Of a stretch of DNA of 64,000 nt, positions 48,100 to 57,381 are shown in pieces. The stretch is taken from the NCBI RefSeq assembly GCF_004121055.1, contig NZ_PYAL01000008.1, positions 1 to 64,000 on the forward strand. The letters run 5' to 3'. The notes under the pieces were generated by a model. The model saw only the letters and a list, made by a program, of their open reading frames with translations, was not told the origin of the DNA and did not search any database. Numbering within the stretch: position 1 is the first letter of the stretch; the number at the start of each line of letters is the position of its first letter. The position numbers and the translations under genes were made by a program. This stretch comes from Achromobacter aloeverae (GTDB taxonomy: Bacteria > Pseudomonadota > Gammaproteobacteria > Burkholderiales > Burkholderiaceae_B).

Positions 48100-48296
48100 G
48101 GGAACATCATAGCTTTTACGGCAACGTCCCGCCGCCGGGCTTTACCCGGACCCGCCGTCCCCGGCCAGGCGGTCCGACCGCCAGCCGCGCGACGCCGGCA
48201 GGTCGGCGAAGACGCCGGCATGGTATATACGCTTTTTCACCCCTAGTTCGGGCCCATGGCCGGCGTCGCCGCCGCCATCGTCCCGCCGGCGACATC

Positions 48297-49127
48297 ATGG
48301 ACACCGACCCCGCAGAGCATCCGACCTGGCTTCCGTCGCAAGTCCTGCGCGTCCGTGGCGGCCGGCTGGCGCCGGCGCCGCAAACCGATCAGCTGGCCGA
48401 AGAAACGCCCATCGCGCTGGAGTACAACGGCATCAGCCACGCCACCATGCTGGCGACGCCGGCCGACCTCGAAGATTTCGCGCTGGGCTTTTCGCTCACC
48501 GAAGGCATCGTGGGCAGCGCGCATGACGTGCGCGGCATCGAATGGCGCGCCGAATGCGATGGCATCGTCGTGCAGGTGGAAATTTCCAGCGCCTGCGCCG
48601 CGCGCCTGAAGGAGCGCCGGCGCGCGATGTCGGGACGCACCGGCTGCGGCCTGTGCGGCGTAGAGACCCTGCCCGAGGTCGTGCGCGACCTTACCCCCGT
48701 GCCTCGCGCCCACGCCCTGCCGCTGGCGTCGGCCCTGGCCGCCATGCAGGCCCTGCGCGGCCGCCAACCCATGCACGCCGCCACTGGCGCCACGCATGCC
48801 GCCGGCTGGGCGGATGCCGACGGCGCACTGCAACTGGTGCGCGAAGACGTCGGCCGCCACAATGCGCTGGACAAGCTGATAGGGGCCCTGGCCCGCGCCG
48901 ACATCGGGCCGGCGCGGCGGGCGGGCAGCCTGGTCGTCGTGTCCAGCCGCGCCAGCTTCGAAATGGTGCAGAAAACCGCTGCCGCCGGCGTCGGCATGCT
49001 GGCCGCCGTCTCCGCGCCCACGGCGCTCGCGCAGCGCCTGGCGCAACGCCTGGGCGTGGGCTTGATGGGATTCATGCGCGGCGACGACGCCACCCTGTAC
49101 GCCTGCCCGGAACGCATCGCCAGTTAA
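48297..49127 (+). CDS. fdhD: Formate dehydrogenase sulfurtransferase FdhD
   Basis: 276 residues. The sulfur-transfer motif is GRTGCGLCGVETL with Cys117 and Cys120. The VREDVGRHNALDKLIG and SRASFEMVQKTAAAG blocks also match FdhD. It passes sulfur from IscS to Moco so that formate dehydrogenase becomes active. It sits beside the moa/mob genes, which suggests the host makes a bis-MGD formate dehydrogenase encoded elsewhere. Confidence 0.94.
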   Translation: MDTDPAEHPTWLPSQVLRVRGGRLAPAPQTDQLAEETPIALEYNGISHATMLATPADLEDFALGFSLTEGIVGSAHDVRGIEWRAECDGIVVQVEISSACAARLKERRRAMSGRTGCGLCGVETLPEVVRDLTPVPRAHALPLASALAAMQALRGRQPMHAATGATHAAGWADADGALQLVREDVGRHNALDKLIGALARADIGPARRAGSLVVVSSRASFEMVQKTAAAGVGMLAAVSAPTALAQRLAQRLGVGLMGFMRGDDATLYACPERIAS

Positions 49128-49233
49128 GGCACGCGCCGGCAGGCCAGGAAGGCATCGCCCCTGGTCCGGACACCGGGACACCATGGCGCCGCCTGCCGCG
49201 CGCCCGGCAGGAATCCCGCTTCCAGCACTTGCG

Positions 49234-50169
49234 CTACGTCCGGTCCCGCAGATAGGCGCTCGGCGCCGCGCCGAAGGTGCGGCGAAAGGCCGCGGTGAAG
49301 GCGCTGGGACTGTTATAGCCGTGCTCCAGCGCCACCTCCAGCACGGACGCGCCCGCCGCCAGCCTGGGCAGGCTGAGCAGCAGCTTGGTCTCCCTGCACC
49401 ACTCGCCGAGGTTCATGCCAGTCTCGCGCAGGAACAGGCGCGCCAACGAACGCGGATGCATATGCAGCACATGGGCCCAGGCCGACAGGCTGACTTCCCG
49501 CGCCGGATCGCGCACCAGTTCCCGGCACAACGCGGCCAGGCCCGCGTGGGCCGGCATGGGTACGTGCAAGGACAGGGGCTGCGCGCGTTCGATCTCGTCC
49601 AGCACCAAGGTCATCAAATGTTCGTCGCGGCCGCCGGTCACATAGTCCAGCGGCAGGTCGACCGCCGCGATCACCAGTTCGCGCAGCAGGGGGCTGACCT
49701 CGAAGACCTGGCAGCTTTCCCATAAACCCGCCCGCAATCCCGGCTCCACGAACACCGTGCGCATGGCGACGTCGCCCGCCATCACGATTTCGTGCCGCGC
49801 GCCGGGCGGCACCCAGACCGCGCGCCCCGGGGGAACGACCCAGCTGCCGACCGCCGCCCGTACCAGCATCACGCCCGAAATCGCGTACAGCATCTGCCCG
49901 CGGCGATGCGCATGGGCCGGGATGACCGTGGCGTCGGGAGCATCCATCGCATAGGCGACCACTGGCCGGGCCGTCTGCTCCCCGTGCACCAGCGCGCGAT
50001 CTCCCCCGCCGATATCCAGCCAGTCCTGGCTGTCGTCGACGACAGCGGGCGAGGCCCACGCGCGATCACGTGGAGACACCTGGATAAATAGCGGCGCCGC
50101 CCCCGGCCCGGCACCGGTGGCAGACGCGCGCGGGGATGCGTTGGAGGGCGGAGAAGAGCGTTTGTCCAT
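49234..50169 (-). CDS. AraC family transcriptional regulator
   Basis: 311 residues. The N-terminal cupin-like sensing part includes VIPAHAHRRGQMLYAISGVM and VWVPPGARHEIV. The C-terminal double helix-turn-helix covers about 215-305 with SLSAWAHVLHMHPRSLARLF and VALEHGYNSPSAFTAAFRRT. It is divergent from the Fsr-like MFS gene, with about 80 bp between, and probably controls it. Confidence 0.93.
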   Translation of the reverse strand: MDKRSSPPSNASPRASATGAGPGAAPLFIQVSPRDRAWASPAVVDDSQDWLDIGGGDRALVHGEQTARPVVAYAMDAPDATVIPAHAHRRGQMLYAISGVMLVRAAVGSWVVPPGRAVWVPPGARHEIVMAGDVAMRTVFVEPGLRAGLWESCQVFEVSPLLRELVIAAVDLPLDYVTGGRDEHLMTLVLDEIERAQPLSLHVPMPAHAGLAALCRELVRDPAREVSLSAWAHVLHMHPRSLARLFLRETGMNLGEWCRETKLLLSLPRLAAGASVLEVALEHGYNSPSAFTAAFRRTFGAAPSAYLRDRT

Positions 50170-50252
50170 TTCTCGATGACAAAAGTAGTTTTATAGAGAG
50201 AATTCCTTTATTCGTCTTTTTAGCATGTCTTTTTCTCGACGAAAGGCATTTC

Positions 50253-51470
50253 ATGAGCGCGCATCACCACTCCCCCTCTTCCCATAGGCCCGACCGCGTC
50301 CGGCTCGGCCTGCTGACCAGCACGCATGCGGTCAACGACCTCTACCAAGGCCTGGTTCCGGCCCTCCTGCCTTTCATGGTGCTGGAACGCGGCTACAACT
50401 ACACCGCGGTGAGCGGCCTGATGCTGGCCGCCACCGGCCTGTCCAGCGTCGTGCAACCCCTGTTCGGCCTTTATGCCGACAAGGCGCCGCGCGGCTGGAT
50501 GGTGCCGCTGGGCTTCCTGGTGGCGGCGCTGGGGCTGGTGCTGGCCGGCATGAGCGGCGACAGCTATATCGCGACCTGGCTGGCCGCGGCGCTTTGCGGC
50601 CTGGGCATCGCCGCCTACCATCCTCCCGCGACGGTGGCCGCGCGCGCGGCGGGCGGCGGCTCGCAACGGGCCATGAGCGTCTTCGCGGTCGGCGGCACGA
50701 TAGGCGCATCCTTCGCGCCCTTCCTGGCCAACACCGTCGTCGGCGGTGGCGCCCTGGATCGCAGCTGGCTGCTGGCCCTGCCGGCCCTGCTGATGGCGAT
50801 GTTGTGGCTGGCCGCCACGACCGGCGCGCGAGCGCGAGGCCGTGCGCCGGCCCAGGCACGCAAGGCCGCCGATCACGCGACCAACGACTGGCGCGCATTC
50901 GCGCTGCTCTGCGGCGTGATCGTCGGCTGGTCGGTCACCTACGTCACCGTGCTGTCCATGCTGTCGCTGTACGTCATCAGGGAGCTCGGCGGCGCGCCGT
51001 ACATGGGAGCGGCCGCCCTGACCAGCTTCACTGCCGCAGGCGCGGTCGGGACGCTGCTGGGGGGCTGGCTGGCCGACCGGTGGGGCCGCATGCCGGCCAT
51101 CCGGCTCGGCTACATGCTGTCGCTGCCCGCCATGGGAGGCCTGGCGCTGGCGCCCGATGCCGTGTGGGCGTGGTGCTGCACGGGCGCCCTGGGCATCGCC
51201 ATGTTCCTGCCCTTCTCGGCGCAGGTCACGCTGGCGCAGGACTACCTGCCGCGCAACCCGGCCACCGCCAGCGGCATCACGCTGGGCCTGGCCATGTCCA
51301 TCGGCGGGATGGTGTCGCCCGTGTTCGGGCTGGTGTCGGATGCGCACGGCCTGCGCTATACCTTGACATGCGTCCTGGTCATCCTGGCCGCATCGGCCGC
51401 GCTGTCGCTGCGCATGCGCAACCGCAGCGTGTCGATGACGATAGGCGTCGAGCAAGCCGCTCGCGCGTAG
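50253..51470 (+). CDS. MFS exporter, fosmidomycin-resistance (Fsr) type
   Basis: 405 residues, twelve membrane helices. The start LLTSTHAVNDLYQGLVPALL with the following PFMVLERGYNYTAVSGLML resembles Fsr proteins, as does SVVQPLFGLYADKAPRGWMV. The protein is mostly hydrophobic with a histidine-rich N-terminus (MSAHHHSPSSH). Substrate is unknown; Fsr homologues pump diverse compounds. The ATG has AAAGG six bases upstream. It is divergent from the AraC gene and convergent with the stress protein gene. Confidence 0.88.
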   Translation: MSAHHHSPSSHRPDRVRLGLLTSTHAVNDLYQGLVPALLPFMVLERGYNYTAVSGLMLAATGLSSVVQPLFGLYADKAPRGWMVPLGFLVAALGLVLAGMSGDSYIATWLAAALCGLGIAAYHPPATVAARAAGGGSQRAMSVFAVGGTIGASFAPFLANTVVGGGALDRSWLLALPALLMAMLWLAATTGARARGRAPAQARKAADHATNDWRAFALLCGVIVGWSVTYVTVLSMLSLYVIRELGGAPYMGAAALTSFTAAGAVGTLLGGWLADRWGRMPAIRLGYMLSLPAMGGLALAPDAVWAWCCTGALGIAMFLPFSAQVTLAQDYLPRNPATASGITLGLAMSIGGMVSPVFGLVSDAHGLRYTLTCVLVILAASAALSLRMRNRSVSMTIGVEQAARA

Positions 51471-51478
51471 GACGGGAC

Positions 51479-51500
51479 GCGCGGACGGCAGCGTCCGCGC
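51479..51500. terminator. Hairpin between convergent MFS and usp genes
   Basis: GCGCGGACG / CGTCCGCGC perfect 9-bp stem with a four-base loop, eight bases after the MFS stop. The downstream tract is T-rich with C interruptions, so termination strength is uncertain. Confidence 0.55.
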
Positions 51501-51519
51501 GCCTTGCTTCTCTCTTGCC

Positions 51520-51987
51520 TTACTTCTCTTTTTCTTCCTTGACGCGATACACGAGCACGCCCGTATGCGCCAGCGAAAGCACCTTGGCCGTCACGCTGCC
51601 CAGCAACAGGCGCGACAGGCCGCTGCGCCCGTGGCTGCCGATGAAGATCAGGTCGCAGCCGGTTTCCTGGGCGGCCTGCACGATGCCATCGGCCACATTG
51701 AAGTTGGACACCGCGCGCGACGTCGCCTTCACGCCGGCGGTCTCGGCGCGATCCATCACGGCCTTCAGGTAGCGGCTGGATTGTTCGGCCGAGGCCTTTT
51801 CATAATCCTCGTCGGTGATCGCATACGCGGCAGCCATGCCATCGAATCCGATGGTCGCGGCAAAGGGCTGGGTCACATACAGCGCGACCACTTCGGCGCC
51901 GATGGAACGCGCAAAGCAGACGCCGGCATTCGCGGCCTGGGCCGACAGCGGCGAACCGTCAGTGGGAATCAGGATCTTCTTGAACAT
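51520..51987 (-). CDS. Universal stress protein (UspA family)
   Basis: 155 residues. The start MFKKILIPTDGSPLSAQAAN and the ATP-binding GSHGRSGLSRLLLGSV (G-2x-G-9x-G-S) place it in the ATP-binding Usp group. It is cytosolic and probably dimeric, and helps survival under stress; the exact role is unknown. It is convergent with the MFS exporter. Confidence 0.93.
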   Translation of the reverse strand: MFKKILIPTDGSPLSAQAANAGVCFARSIGAEVVALYVTQPFAATIGFDGMAAAYAITDEDYEKASAEQSSRYLKAVMDRAETAGVKATSRAVSNFNVADGIVQAAQETGCDLIFIGSHGRSGLSRLLLGSVTAKVLSLAHTGVLVYRVKEEKEK

Positions 51988-52102
51988 GGTGCCTGCTCCT
52001 GGAAGTAGGAAATTTCAATTTACAGGAAAACAGGCATGCGCGGATGAGCACCCACCCAGGGACAACCCGACTATCGCGACGCGGGGCCCGCGCCGCCACG
52101 CG

Positions 52103-52444
52103 TCAGCTCTGCTGTGCGGCCAGGAAAAGATTGGTGCAGCGGGTACCGGAACGGCAATAGGCCAGGACGGGCGTGGGCAGGGTGCGCAGCAGTTGCGCGA
52201 AATGCGCCACGTCCTCGGCCGTCATGGCGCCGCTGACCACGGGCTGGTATTCGACCTGCAAGCCGGCGTTCAAGGCCGCTTCCGACACCTGGGCCGCGGT
52301 GGGCTGGTCCTGGCCGCCTTCGTAGTCCGGCCGGTTGATGATCACGCTCTTGTAGCCCGCGGCGGCCACGGCGGGCATGTCATCGGGCGTAAGCTGGGGG
52401 GCGACCGAGAAATTTTCGGTCAGCACGCGGACGGGAAGGGACAT
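52103..52444 (-). CDS. Bphl/DUF442 (TIGR01244-type) phosphatase-like protein
   Basis: 113 residues. It has a dual-specificity phosphatase-like loop LAYCRSGTRCTNL with Cys97 and Arg102, and the start SLPVRVLTENFSVAPQLTPD typical of the family. The family is often linked to sulfide oxidation or fused to metallo-beta-lactamase domains, but its reaction is not settled. It stands alone here between usp and the tartrate dehydrogenase gene. Confidence 0.85.
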   Translation of the reverse strand: MSLPVRVLTENFSVAPQLTPDDMPAVAAAGYKSVIINRPDYEGGQDQPTAAQVSEAALNAGLQVEYQPVVSGAMTAEDVAHFAQLLRTLPTPVLAYCRSGTRCTNLFLAAQQS

Positions 52445-52624
52445 GATGAATTCCTTGAAGGGTCGAGAACCCGCGCCGCGCGAGGCGCGGCGACGGGCTT
52501 GAAGCCGACAGTATATTCAGGAATCCGCGTCCGTCCGACCCGGCCCGACCGCCGGCGCGCCGGGCCGGTCCGTGCCCGCGGGGCAGCTTGTCCCTGCTGC
52601 CCCGCCTTGCCGCCTTGGCTTGCC

Positions 52625-53713
52625 CTACCCTGCCGCCACGCGCTCAGCGATGGCCTGCCCGAGCTCGACCGTGGTGGCGCTGCCGCCCAGGTCCGGCGTG
52701 AGCGGCCCGCTACGCAAGGCCTCCTCGATCGCCTGCACGATGGCGTCGTGCGCGGCTCGGCACGCGCCCGCGCCATCGCCCAGGAAGTCCAGCATCATCG
52801 CGCCCGACCAGATCATGGCCACCGGATTGGCGATGCCCTTGCCGTAGATATCCGGCGCCGACCCGTGCACGGGCTCGAACAGCGACGGGAAGCGCTTTTC
52901 GGGGTTGAGGTTGGCGGACGGCGCCAGGCCTATCGTGCCCGTGCAGGCCGGCCCAAGGTCGGACAGGATGTCGCCGAACAGGTTGGTCGCCACCACCACG
53001 TCGAAGCGCTCCGGCTGCAGCACGAAGCGCGCGCAGAGGATATCGATGTGCTGCTTGTCGACACGGATGTCCGGATAGGACTGGCCGACCTCGTCGGCGC
53101 GCTCATCCCACCACGGCATGCTCAAGGCGATGCCGTTGGACTTGGTCGCGACGGTCAGCTGCTTGCGGGCGCGCGCACGTGACAGTTCATAGGCGAACTT
53201 CAGCACGCGGTCGGCGCCGAAGCGCGAGAACACCGACTCCTGGATGACGATCTCGCGCTCCGTGCCCGCATAGATGCGGCCGCCCAGGTTGGTGTACTCG
53301 CCTTCCGTGTTCTCGCGCACCACCACGAAATCGATATCGCCGGGCGCCTTGCCCGCCAGCGGGCAGCGCACGCCTTCGAACAGGCGCACCGGACGCAGGT
53401 TGATGTACTGGTCGAACTGGCGGCGAAACTGCAGCAGCGACCCCCACAACGACACGTGGTCCGGCACGGTCCGGGGCCAGCCCACGGCGCCGAAATAGAT
53501 GGCGTCGACACCGGCCAGTTGCGCCTTCCAGTCCTCCGGCATCATCGCGCCATGGCGTTCATAGTATTCGGCGCAAGCCCAGTCGTAGTGCTGGAAATCC
53601 AGGCCGATGCCGAATTTCCCGGCGGCGGCGCGCAGCACGCGCAGGCCTTCGGGCATGACTTCCTTGCCGATGCCGTCGCCGGCGATAACGGCGATGCGAT
53701 ATGTCTTGTTCAC
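52625..53713 (-). CDS. Tartrate dehydrogenase/decarboxylase (TtuC type)
   Basis: 362 residues in the isocitrate/isopropylmalate dehydrogenase family. Blocks are IAVIAGDGIGKEVMPEGLRV, RENTEGEYTNLGGRIY, KSNGIALSMPWWDERADEV, and FEPVHGSAPDIYGKG. It oxidises tartrate and/or D-malate with NAD. The GTG at 53713 follows GAGGAGGG by six bases and is clearly better than the ATG at 53740. A divergent LysR gene begins 166 bp away and is its likely regulator. Confidence 0.9.
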   Translation of the reverse strand: MNKTYRIAVIAGDGIGKEVMPEGLRVLRAAAGKFGIGLDFQHYDWACAEYYERHGAMMPEDWKAQLAGVDAIYFGAVGWPRTVPDHVSLWGSLLQFRRQFDQYINLRPVRLFEGVRCPLAGKAPGDIDFVVVRENTEGEYTNLGGRIYAGTEREIVIQESVFSRFGADRVLKFAYELSRARARKQLTVATKSNGIALSMPWWDERADEVGQSYPDIRVDKQHIDILCARFVLQPERFDVVVATNLFGDILSDLGPACTGTIGLAPSANLNPEKRFPSLFEPVHGSAPDIYGKGIANPVAMIWSGAMMLDFLGDGAGACRAAHDAIVQAIEEALRSGPLTPDLGGSATTVELGQAIAERVAAG

Positions 53714-53879
53714 GGGTGTCCCTCCTCGGTTGAAAAACATGGGCCCATCCCGGACCCGCGGCCCGGCCCGGGGCGTAGGACCAAGCGTGGCGATCCGCAT
53801 CGTAGGCAAGTTTCCATTTCGGGCACAATATGATCACCGTGAATTGACTATGCACGCTACGTGAATGACGGGATCACGC

Positions 53880-54806
53880 ATGAACGAATCACCCAAGACG
53901 CCCCTGAAGACACCGCTCAACGAAGACCTGCGCGTCTTCCTCGCCGTCGCGCGCAAGGCCAGCTTCGTGGCGGCCGCCAATGCGCTGGGCATGTCGCCCG
54001 CCTACGTCACCAAGCGCGTCACAACGCTGGAGCGCACGCTGGGCGTCACCCTGCTGCACCGGACCACGCGCCGGGTCGCCGTCACAGACCAGGGCGAGCG
54101 CGTGATGGCGCGTGCCCAGCGCATCCTGGACGACCTGAACGAATTGGTGGAGGACCTGGGCGTCACGCGCCAGGCCCCGCGCGGCAGCTTGCGCCTGTGC
54201 AGCAGCTTCGGCTTCGGCCGCCAGGTGGTGGCGCCCGCGATCGCCGACCTGGCACGCCATCACCCCGCCCTGCAACTGAGGCTGGACCTGTTCGACCGCC
54301 TGGTCGACATCACCGCGGAAGGCTACGACATCGACGTGCGCGTCGGCGACACCATTGCGCAGCATCTCATTGCCCGGCGGCTCGCCCCCAATCGCCGCAT
54401 CCTGTGCGCGTCACCAGCGTATCTTGCGCGGGCCGGCACGCCACGCGGCCTGGCCGACCTGGCGGGACACGATTGCCTGGTCATCAAGGAACGCGACCAT
54501 CCCTTCGGCGTCTGGCGCCTGCGCTCGCGCCACGGCGAGCAGATCGCCAAGGTCAGCGGCCCGCTGTCGTCGAATAACGGCGAGGTGGTGGCGCGCTGGG
54601 CCGTCGAAGGACATGGGATCTTCCTGCGTTCGATGTGGAACGTGGCGCCGTTGCTGGCCGCCGGCACGCTCGTGCAGGTGCTGCCGGATTGGTACCAGGA
54701 GGCCAATATCTGGGCCGTCTACCCGCCGCGCCTGGATGGCTCGGCCAAGGTCAGGGTCTGCGTGGAGTGGTTGCAGCAGGCCTTGGCCCCCGCCGCCAGC
54801 GGTTGA
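53880..54806 (+). CDS. LysR family regulator, divergent from tartrate dehydrogenase gene
   Basis: 308 residues. The winged helix-turn-helix includes FLAVARKASFVAAANALGMS and RVTTLERTLGVTLLHRTTRR. The effector-binding domain covers roughly 95-300. The start carries a small KTPLKTPL repeat. Tartrate and malate catabolic genes are commonly controlled by such DmlR/TtuA-like divergent regulators. The ATG at 53880 is preferred to 53865. Confidence 0.93.
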   Translation: MNESPKTPLKTPLNEDLRVFLAVARKASFVAAANALGMSPAYVTKRVTTLERTLGVTLLHRTTRRVAVTDQGERVMARAQRILDDLNELVEDLGVTRQAPRGSLRLCSSFGFGRQVVAPAIADLARHHPALQLRLDLFDRLVDITAEGYDIDVRVGDTIAQHLIARRLAPNRRILCASPAYLARAGTPRGLADLAGHDCLVIKERDHPFGVWRLRSRHGEQIAKVSGPLSSNNGEVVARWAVEGHGIFLRSMWNVAPLLAAGTLVQVLPDWYQEANIWAVYPPRLDGSAKVRVCVEWLQQALAPAASG

Positions 54807-54840
54807 GCGGCAGCAGTGGAACGGCATCAGTGGAACGGCA
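54807..54840. repeat. 14-bp tandem duplication between LysR and MocR genes
   Basis: AGTGGAACGGCATC occurs twice in direct succession, with partial flanking copies, in the 34 bp between the two convergent genes. Confidence 0.8.
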
Positions 54841-56268
54841 TCAGTCGCCGCGCGGCCCCATCAGCGCCGCCAGTTGCTTCCACGCCGCCAGGTTGTCCGC
54901 CATGCTGACCGTGAACCGCATATAGGTCGACGGCGCCTGCGTCGGCGAGAACAAGGTGCCGGGCGCGAGCAGCAAGCCACGCTCGGCCGCCATGCGCGCC
55001 AACGACTCCGAATCGCGGCAGCAATCCGCCCAGACGAACATGCCTGCCTGGACCGGATGCGGGACCTGGAAACCCAGCCGCTGCAGCTGCCGCACGCAAC
55101 GCTCGCGGGCCTCGTCGACGCGATTGCGCACCCGTTCGATATGCAGGCGGTACTGCCCCTCGGCCAGGATCCGATGCACCACCCGCTCGCCCAGCTCCGA
55201 CGAAGTCAGGCCCGACAGCATTTTCAGGTCGGTCAGCTGCTGTTGTATGGCCGGCGCCGCCGCCACATAGCCCACGCGCAGGCTGGCCGCCATCATCTTG
55301 GAAAAGCCGCCGACGAAGATCACGCGCTGCAAGCGGTCCAGCGTCGCCAGGCGCATGGCCTTGCCAGGATGCAGTTCCGCATAGGTGTCGTCCTCCACCA
55401 GCATGAAGTCGTGCTTCTCCGCGATGCGCAGCACGTCATAGGCCACGCCGCCGGACAGGCTGTAGCCGGTCGGGTTGTGCACCGCGCTGTTGACGATGAA
55501 CAACTTGGGCTTGTGCTGCGCGGCCAGGCGCTCCAGCGCCGGCATGTCGTAGCCGTCCCGGGTGCGCGGCACGCCCACCACGCGGGCGCCAAAGGCCGCC
55601 AGGCGCGCGAAGATCAGGAACCAGGCAGGATCCTCCACCAGCACCGTGTCGCCTGGCCGCACCAGCAGGCGGGCGATCAGGTCCAGGCCCTCCGTCACGC
55701 CGGCGGTCGTCAACAGGTTCTCGTCGGGATGGGCGGGAATGTCCAGGCCCTGCAGTTGCGCCGCGAGCTGCTGGCGCAGGGCCGGAAAGCCCTGTGGATG
55801 GCCATAGCTCACCAGATTGCTGCGCACGCCGCGTCCGACCGCCCGTACCGCGCTGGCCACCATCTCGGGATCCAGCCATCCGGCCGGCAACAAACCGGCG
55901 CCGCCCGGCATGTCGGGCGTGGCCGACTCGCGGAACATGCTGCGCAGGAGCCACGCGATATCGATGCGCGCCGGCGCATGCGGCGCCTGCCGCGCGGCCG
56001 CCGGTTGCGGCGGCAGGGCCCGGGGCGCCACGAAGAACCCGGCGCCGCGCCGGGACTGGATCAAGCCGCGCGCAGCCAGCTTCTCGTAGGCCTCGACCAC
56101 GGTGAAACGGCTGACGCCGGCCTGCCCGGCCATGGTGCGTATGGACGGCAGGCGCGCGCCTGGGCGCAGCACATCGTCCTCGATGCGGCGGGCCAGATCG
56201 TCGGCCAGTTGCGCCGCCAGGGTGGTGTCGGCGCCGCGCACCGGTTGCCAGGAAGACATCGTGTCCAT
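54841..56268 (-). CDS. MocR-type regulator (GntR DNA-binding domain fused to aminotransferase)
   Basis: 475 residues. The GntR winged helix covers about 15-80 (LPSIRTMAGQAGVSRFTVVE, then AYEKLAARGLIQSRRGAGFF). A class I aminotransferase domain follows, with HNPTGYSLSGG and the PLP lysine in FVGGFSKMMAASLRVGY. MocR proteins sense PLP or amino-compounds and regulate a divergent gene. Here the target should be the exporter pair starting at 56443, and a fitting repeat lies between. Confidence 0.93.
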   Translation of the reverse strand: MDTMSSWQPVRGADTTLAAQLADDLARRIEDDVLRPGARLPSIRTMAGQAGVSRFTVVEAYEKLAARGLIQSRRGAGFFVAPRALPPQPAAARQAPHAPARIDIAWLLRSMFRESATPDMPGGAGLLPAGWLDPEMVASAVRAVGRGVRSNLVSYGHPQGFPALRQQLAAQLQGLDIPAHPDENLLTTAGVTEGLDLIARLLVRPGDTVLVEDPAWFLIFARLAAFGARVVGVPRTRDGYDMPALERLAAQHKPKLFIVNSAVHNPTGYSLSGGVAYDVLRIAEKHDFMLVEDDTYAELHPGKAMRLATLDRLQRVIFVGGFSKMMAASLRVGYVAAAPAIQQQLTDLKMLSGLTSSELGERVVHRILAEGQYRLHIERVRNRVDEARERCVRQLQRLGFQVPHPVQAGMFVWADCCRDSESLARMAAERGLLLAPGTLFSPTQAPSTYMRFTVSMADNLAAWKQLAALMGPRGD

Positions 56269-56352
56269 GGTCGGGGAAGGGCTCGCGTGCAGGGTCGGGG
56301 ATAACTGTCATGGTCGAGCGACCAGGCCAGTTATTTGAATTATCTGAAAAAG

Positions 56353-56370
56353 TGTACCGGTACTGTACCG
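56353..56370. promoter_or_regulatory. Direct-repeat operator for the MocR regulator
   Basis: TGTACCG at 56353-56359 and again at 56364-56370, an exact 11-bp period, with GTACCGGTAC across the join. One-turn-spaced direct repeats are the usual MocR target. It is 84 bp before the MocR gene and 73 bp before the DMT gene. Confidence 0.65.
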
Positions 56371-56442
56371 CATACCTTACGTAGAGTGTCAGGCTTACGG
56401 GCAGACCGGCAATCCGGATTCGCCCGGATGCCGGAGACACGC

Positions 56443-57381
56443 ATGCCACCCACCGCTACTTCCCTGTCCGCCCGGCCGGAGACTCGCTCCCCCGCCACCC
56501 AGCCCCATCACCGCTGGGATGGCTACGGCTACGGCCTGATGGGCGTCCTGATCTTCAGCCTCACCCTGCCGATGTCGCGCATCGCCGTCGCCGAATTGCA
56601 CCCGCTGCTGGTCGGCCTGGGACGGGCGCTGGCGGCGGCGGTGCCCGCCATCCTGCTGCTGTGGCTGACGCGCAGCCGGCGCCCCAACCGCGATGAATGG
56701 CGCGCGGTCATCCTGGCGGCGCTGGGCGTGGTGGTGGGCTGGCCCCTGGCCTCGACGCTGGCCATGCGCACGGTGCCGTCGGCCCACGGCGCGGTCATCA
56801 ATGGCCTGCTGCCGCTGTGCACCGCCGCCTTCGCGGCCCTGGGCAGCGGAGAGCGCCCGTCCGGTCGATTCTGGCTGTGGGCGCTGGCGGGCGCCGCGCT
56901 GGTCGTCGGCTTCGCGCTGCGCGAAGGCGGCGGCGCGCCCCAGCCTGGCGACCTCTGGCTGCTGCTGGCGGTGCTGCTGGGCGGCATGGGCTACGCCCAG
57001 GGCGCCCAGGCGGCCCGCACGCTGGGCGGCTGGCGCACCATCTGCTGGGCCCTCGCCATCAGCGCGCCCTTCATCGTCGCGCCCGTCGGCTGGCTGGCCT
57101 GGCACGCGCCTACGGCGCCGTCGCCCTTGACCTGGATGGCGCTGGGCTACCTTTCCTTCTTCTCCATGTTCATCGGCTTCTTCGCCTGGTATCGCGGCTT
57201 GGCCCAAGGCGGCATCGCGCGGGTCGGGCAGGTGCAATTGCTGCAGCCCTTCCTGACCGTCCTGGCCGCCGCCCTGCTGTTCCAGGAAACGGTGCCAGCC
57301 AGCACGCTGCTGTGCGCGCTGGCCGTGATTGCAGTCATCGCGGGCGGACGCCGTGCCGCCGTGCGGGGAGCGCGCCCATGA
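56443..57381 (+). CDS. DMT superfamily (EamA) transporter
   Basis: About 312 residues with ten hydrophobic segments in two EamA repeats: YGLMGVLIFSLTLPMSRIAV near the start and ALGYLSFFSMFIGFFAWYRG in the second half. It probably exports amino acids or other small metabolites. The ATG at 56443 has GGAGA six bases before it. It overlaps the LysE-type gene by four bases, so the two exporters are one operon, divergent from the MocR regulator. Confidence 0.9.
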   Translation: MPPTATSLSARPETRSPATQPHHRWDGYGYGLMGVLIFSLTLPMSRIAVAELHPLLVGLGRALAAAVPAILLLWLTRSRRPNRDEWRAVILAALGVVVGWPLASTLAMRTVPSAHGAVINGLLPLCTAAFAALGSGERPSGRFWLWALAGAALVVGFALREGGGAPQPGDLWLLLAVLLGGMGYAQGAQAARTLGGWRTICWALAISAPFIVAPVGWLAWHAPTAPSPLTWMALGYLSFFSMFIGFFAWYRGLAQGGIARVGQVQLLQPFLTVLAAALLFQETVPASTLLCALAVIAVIAGGRRAAVRGARP

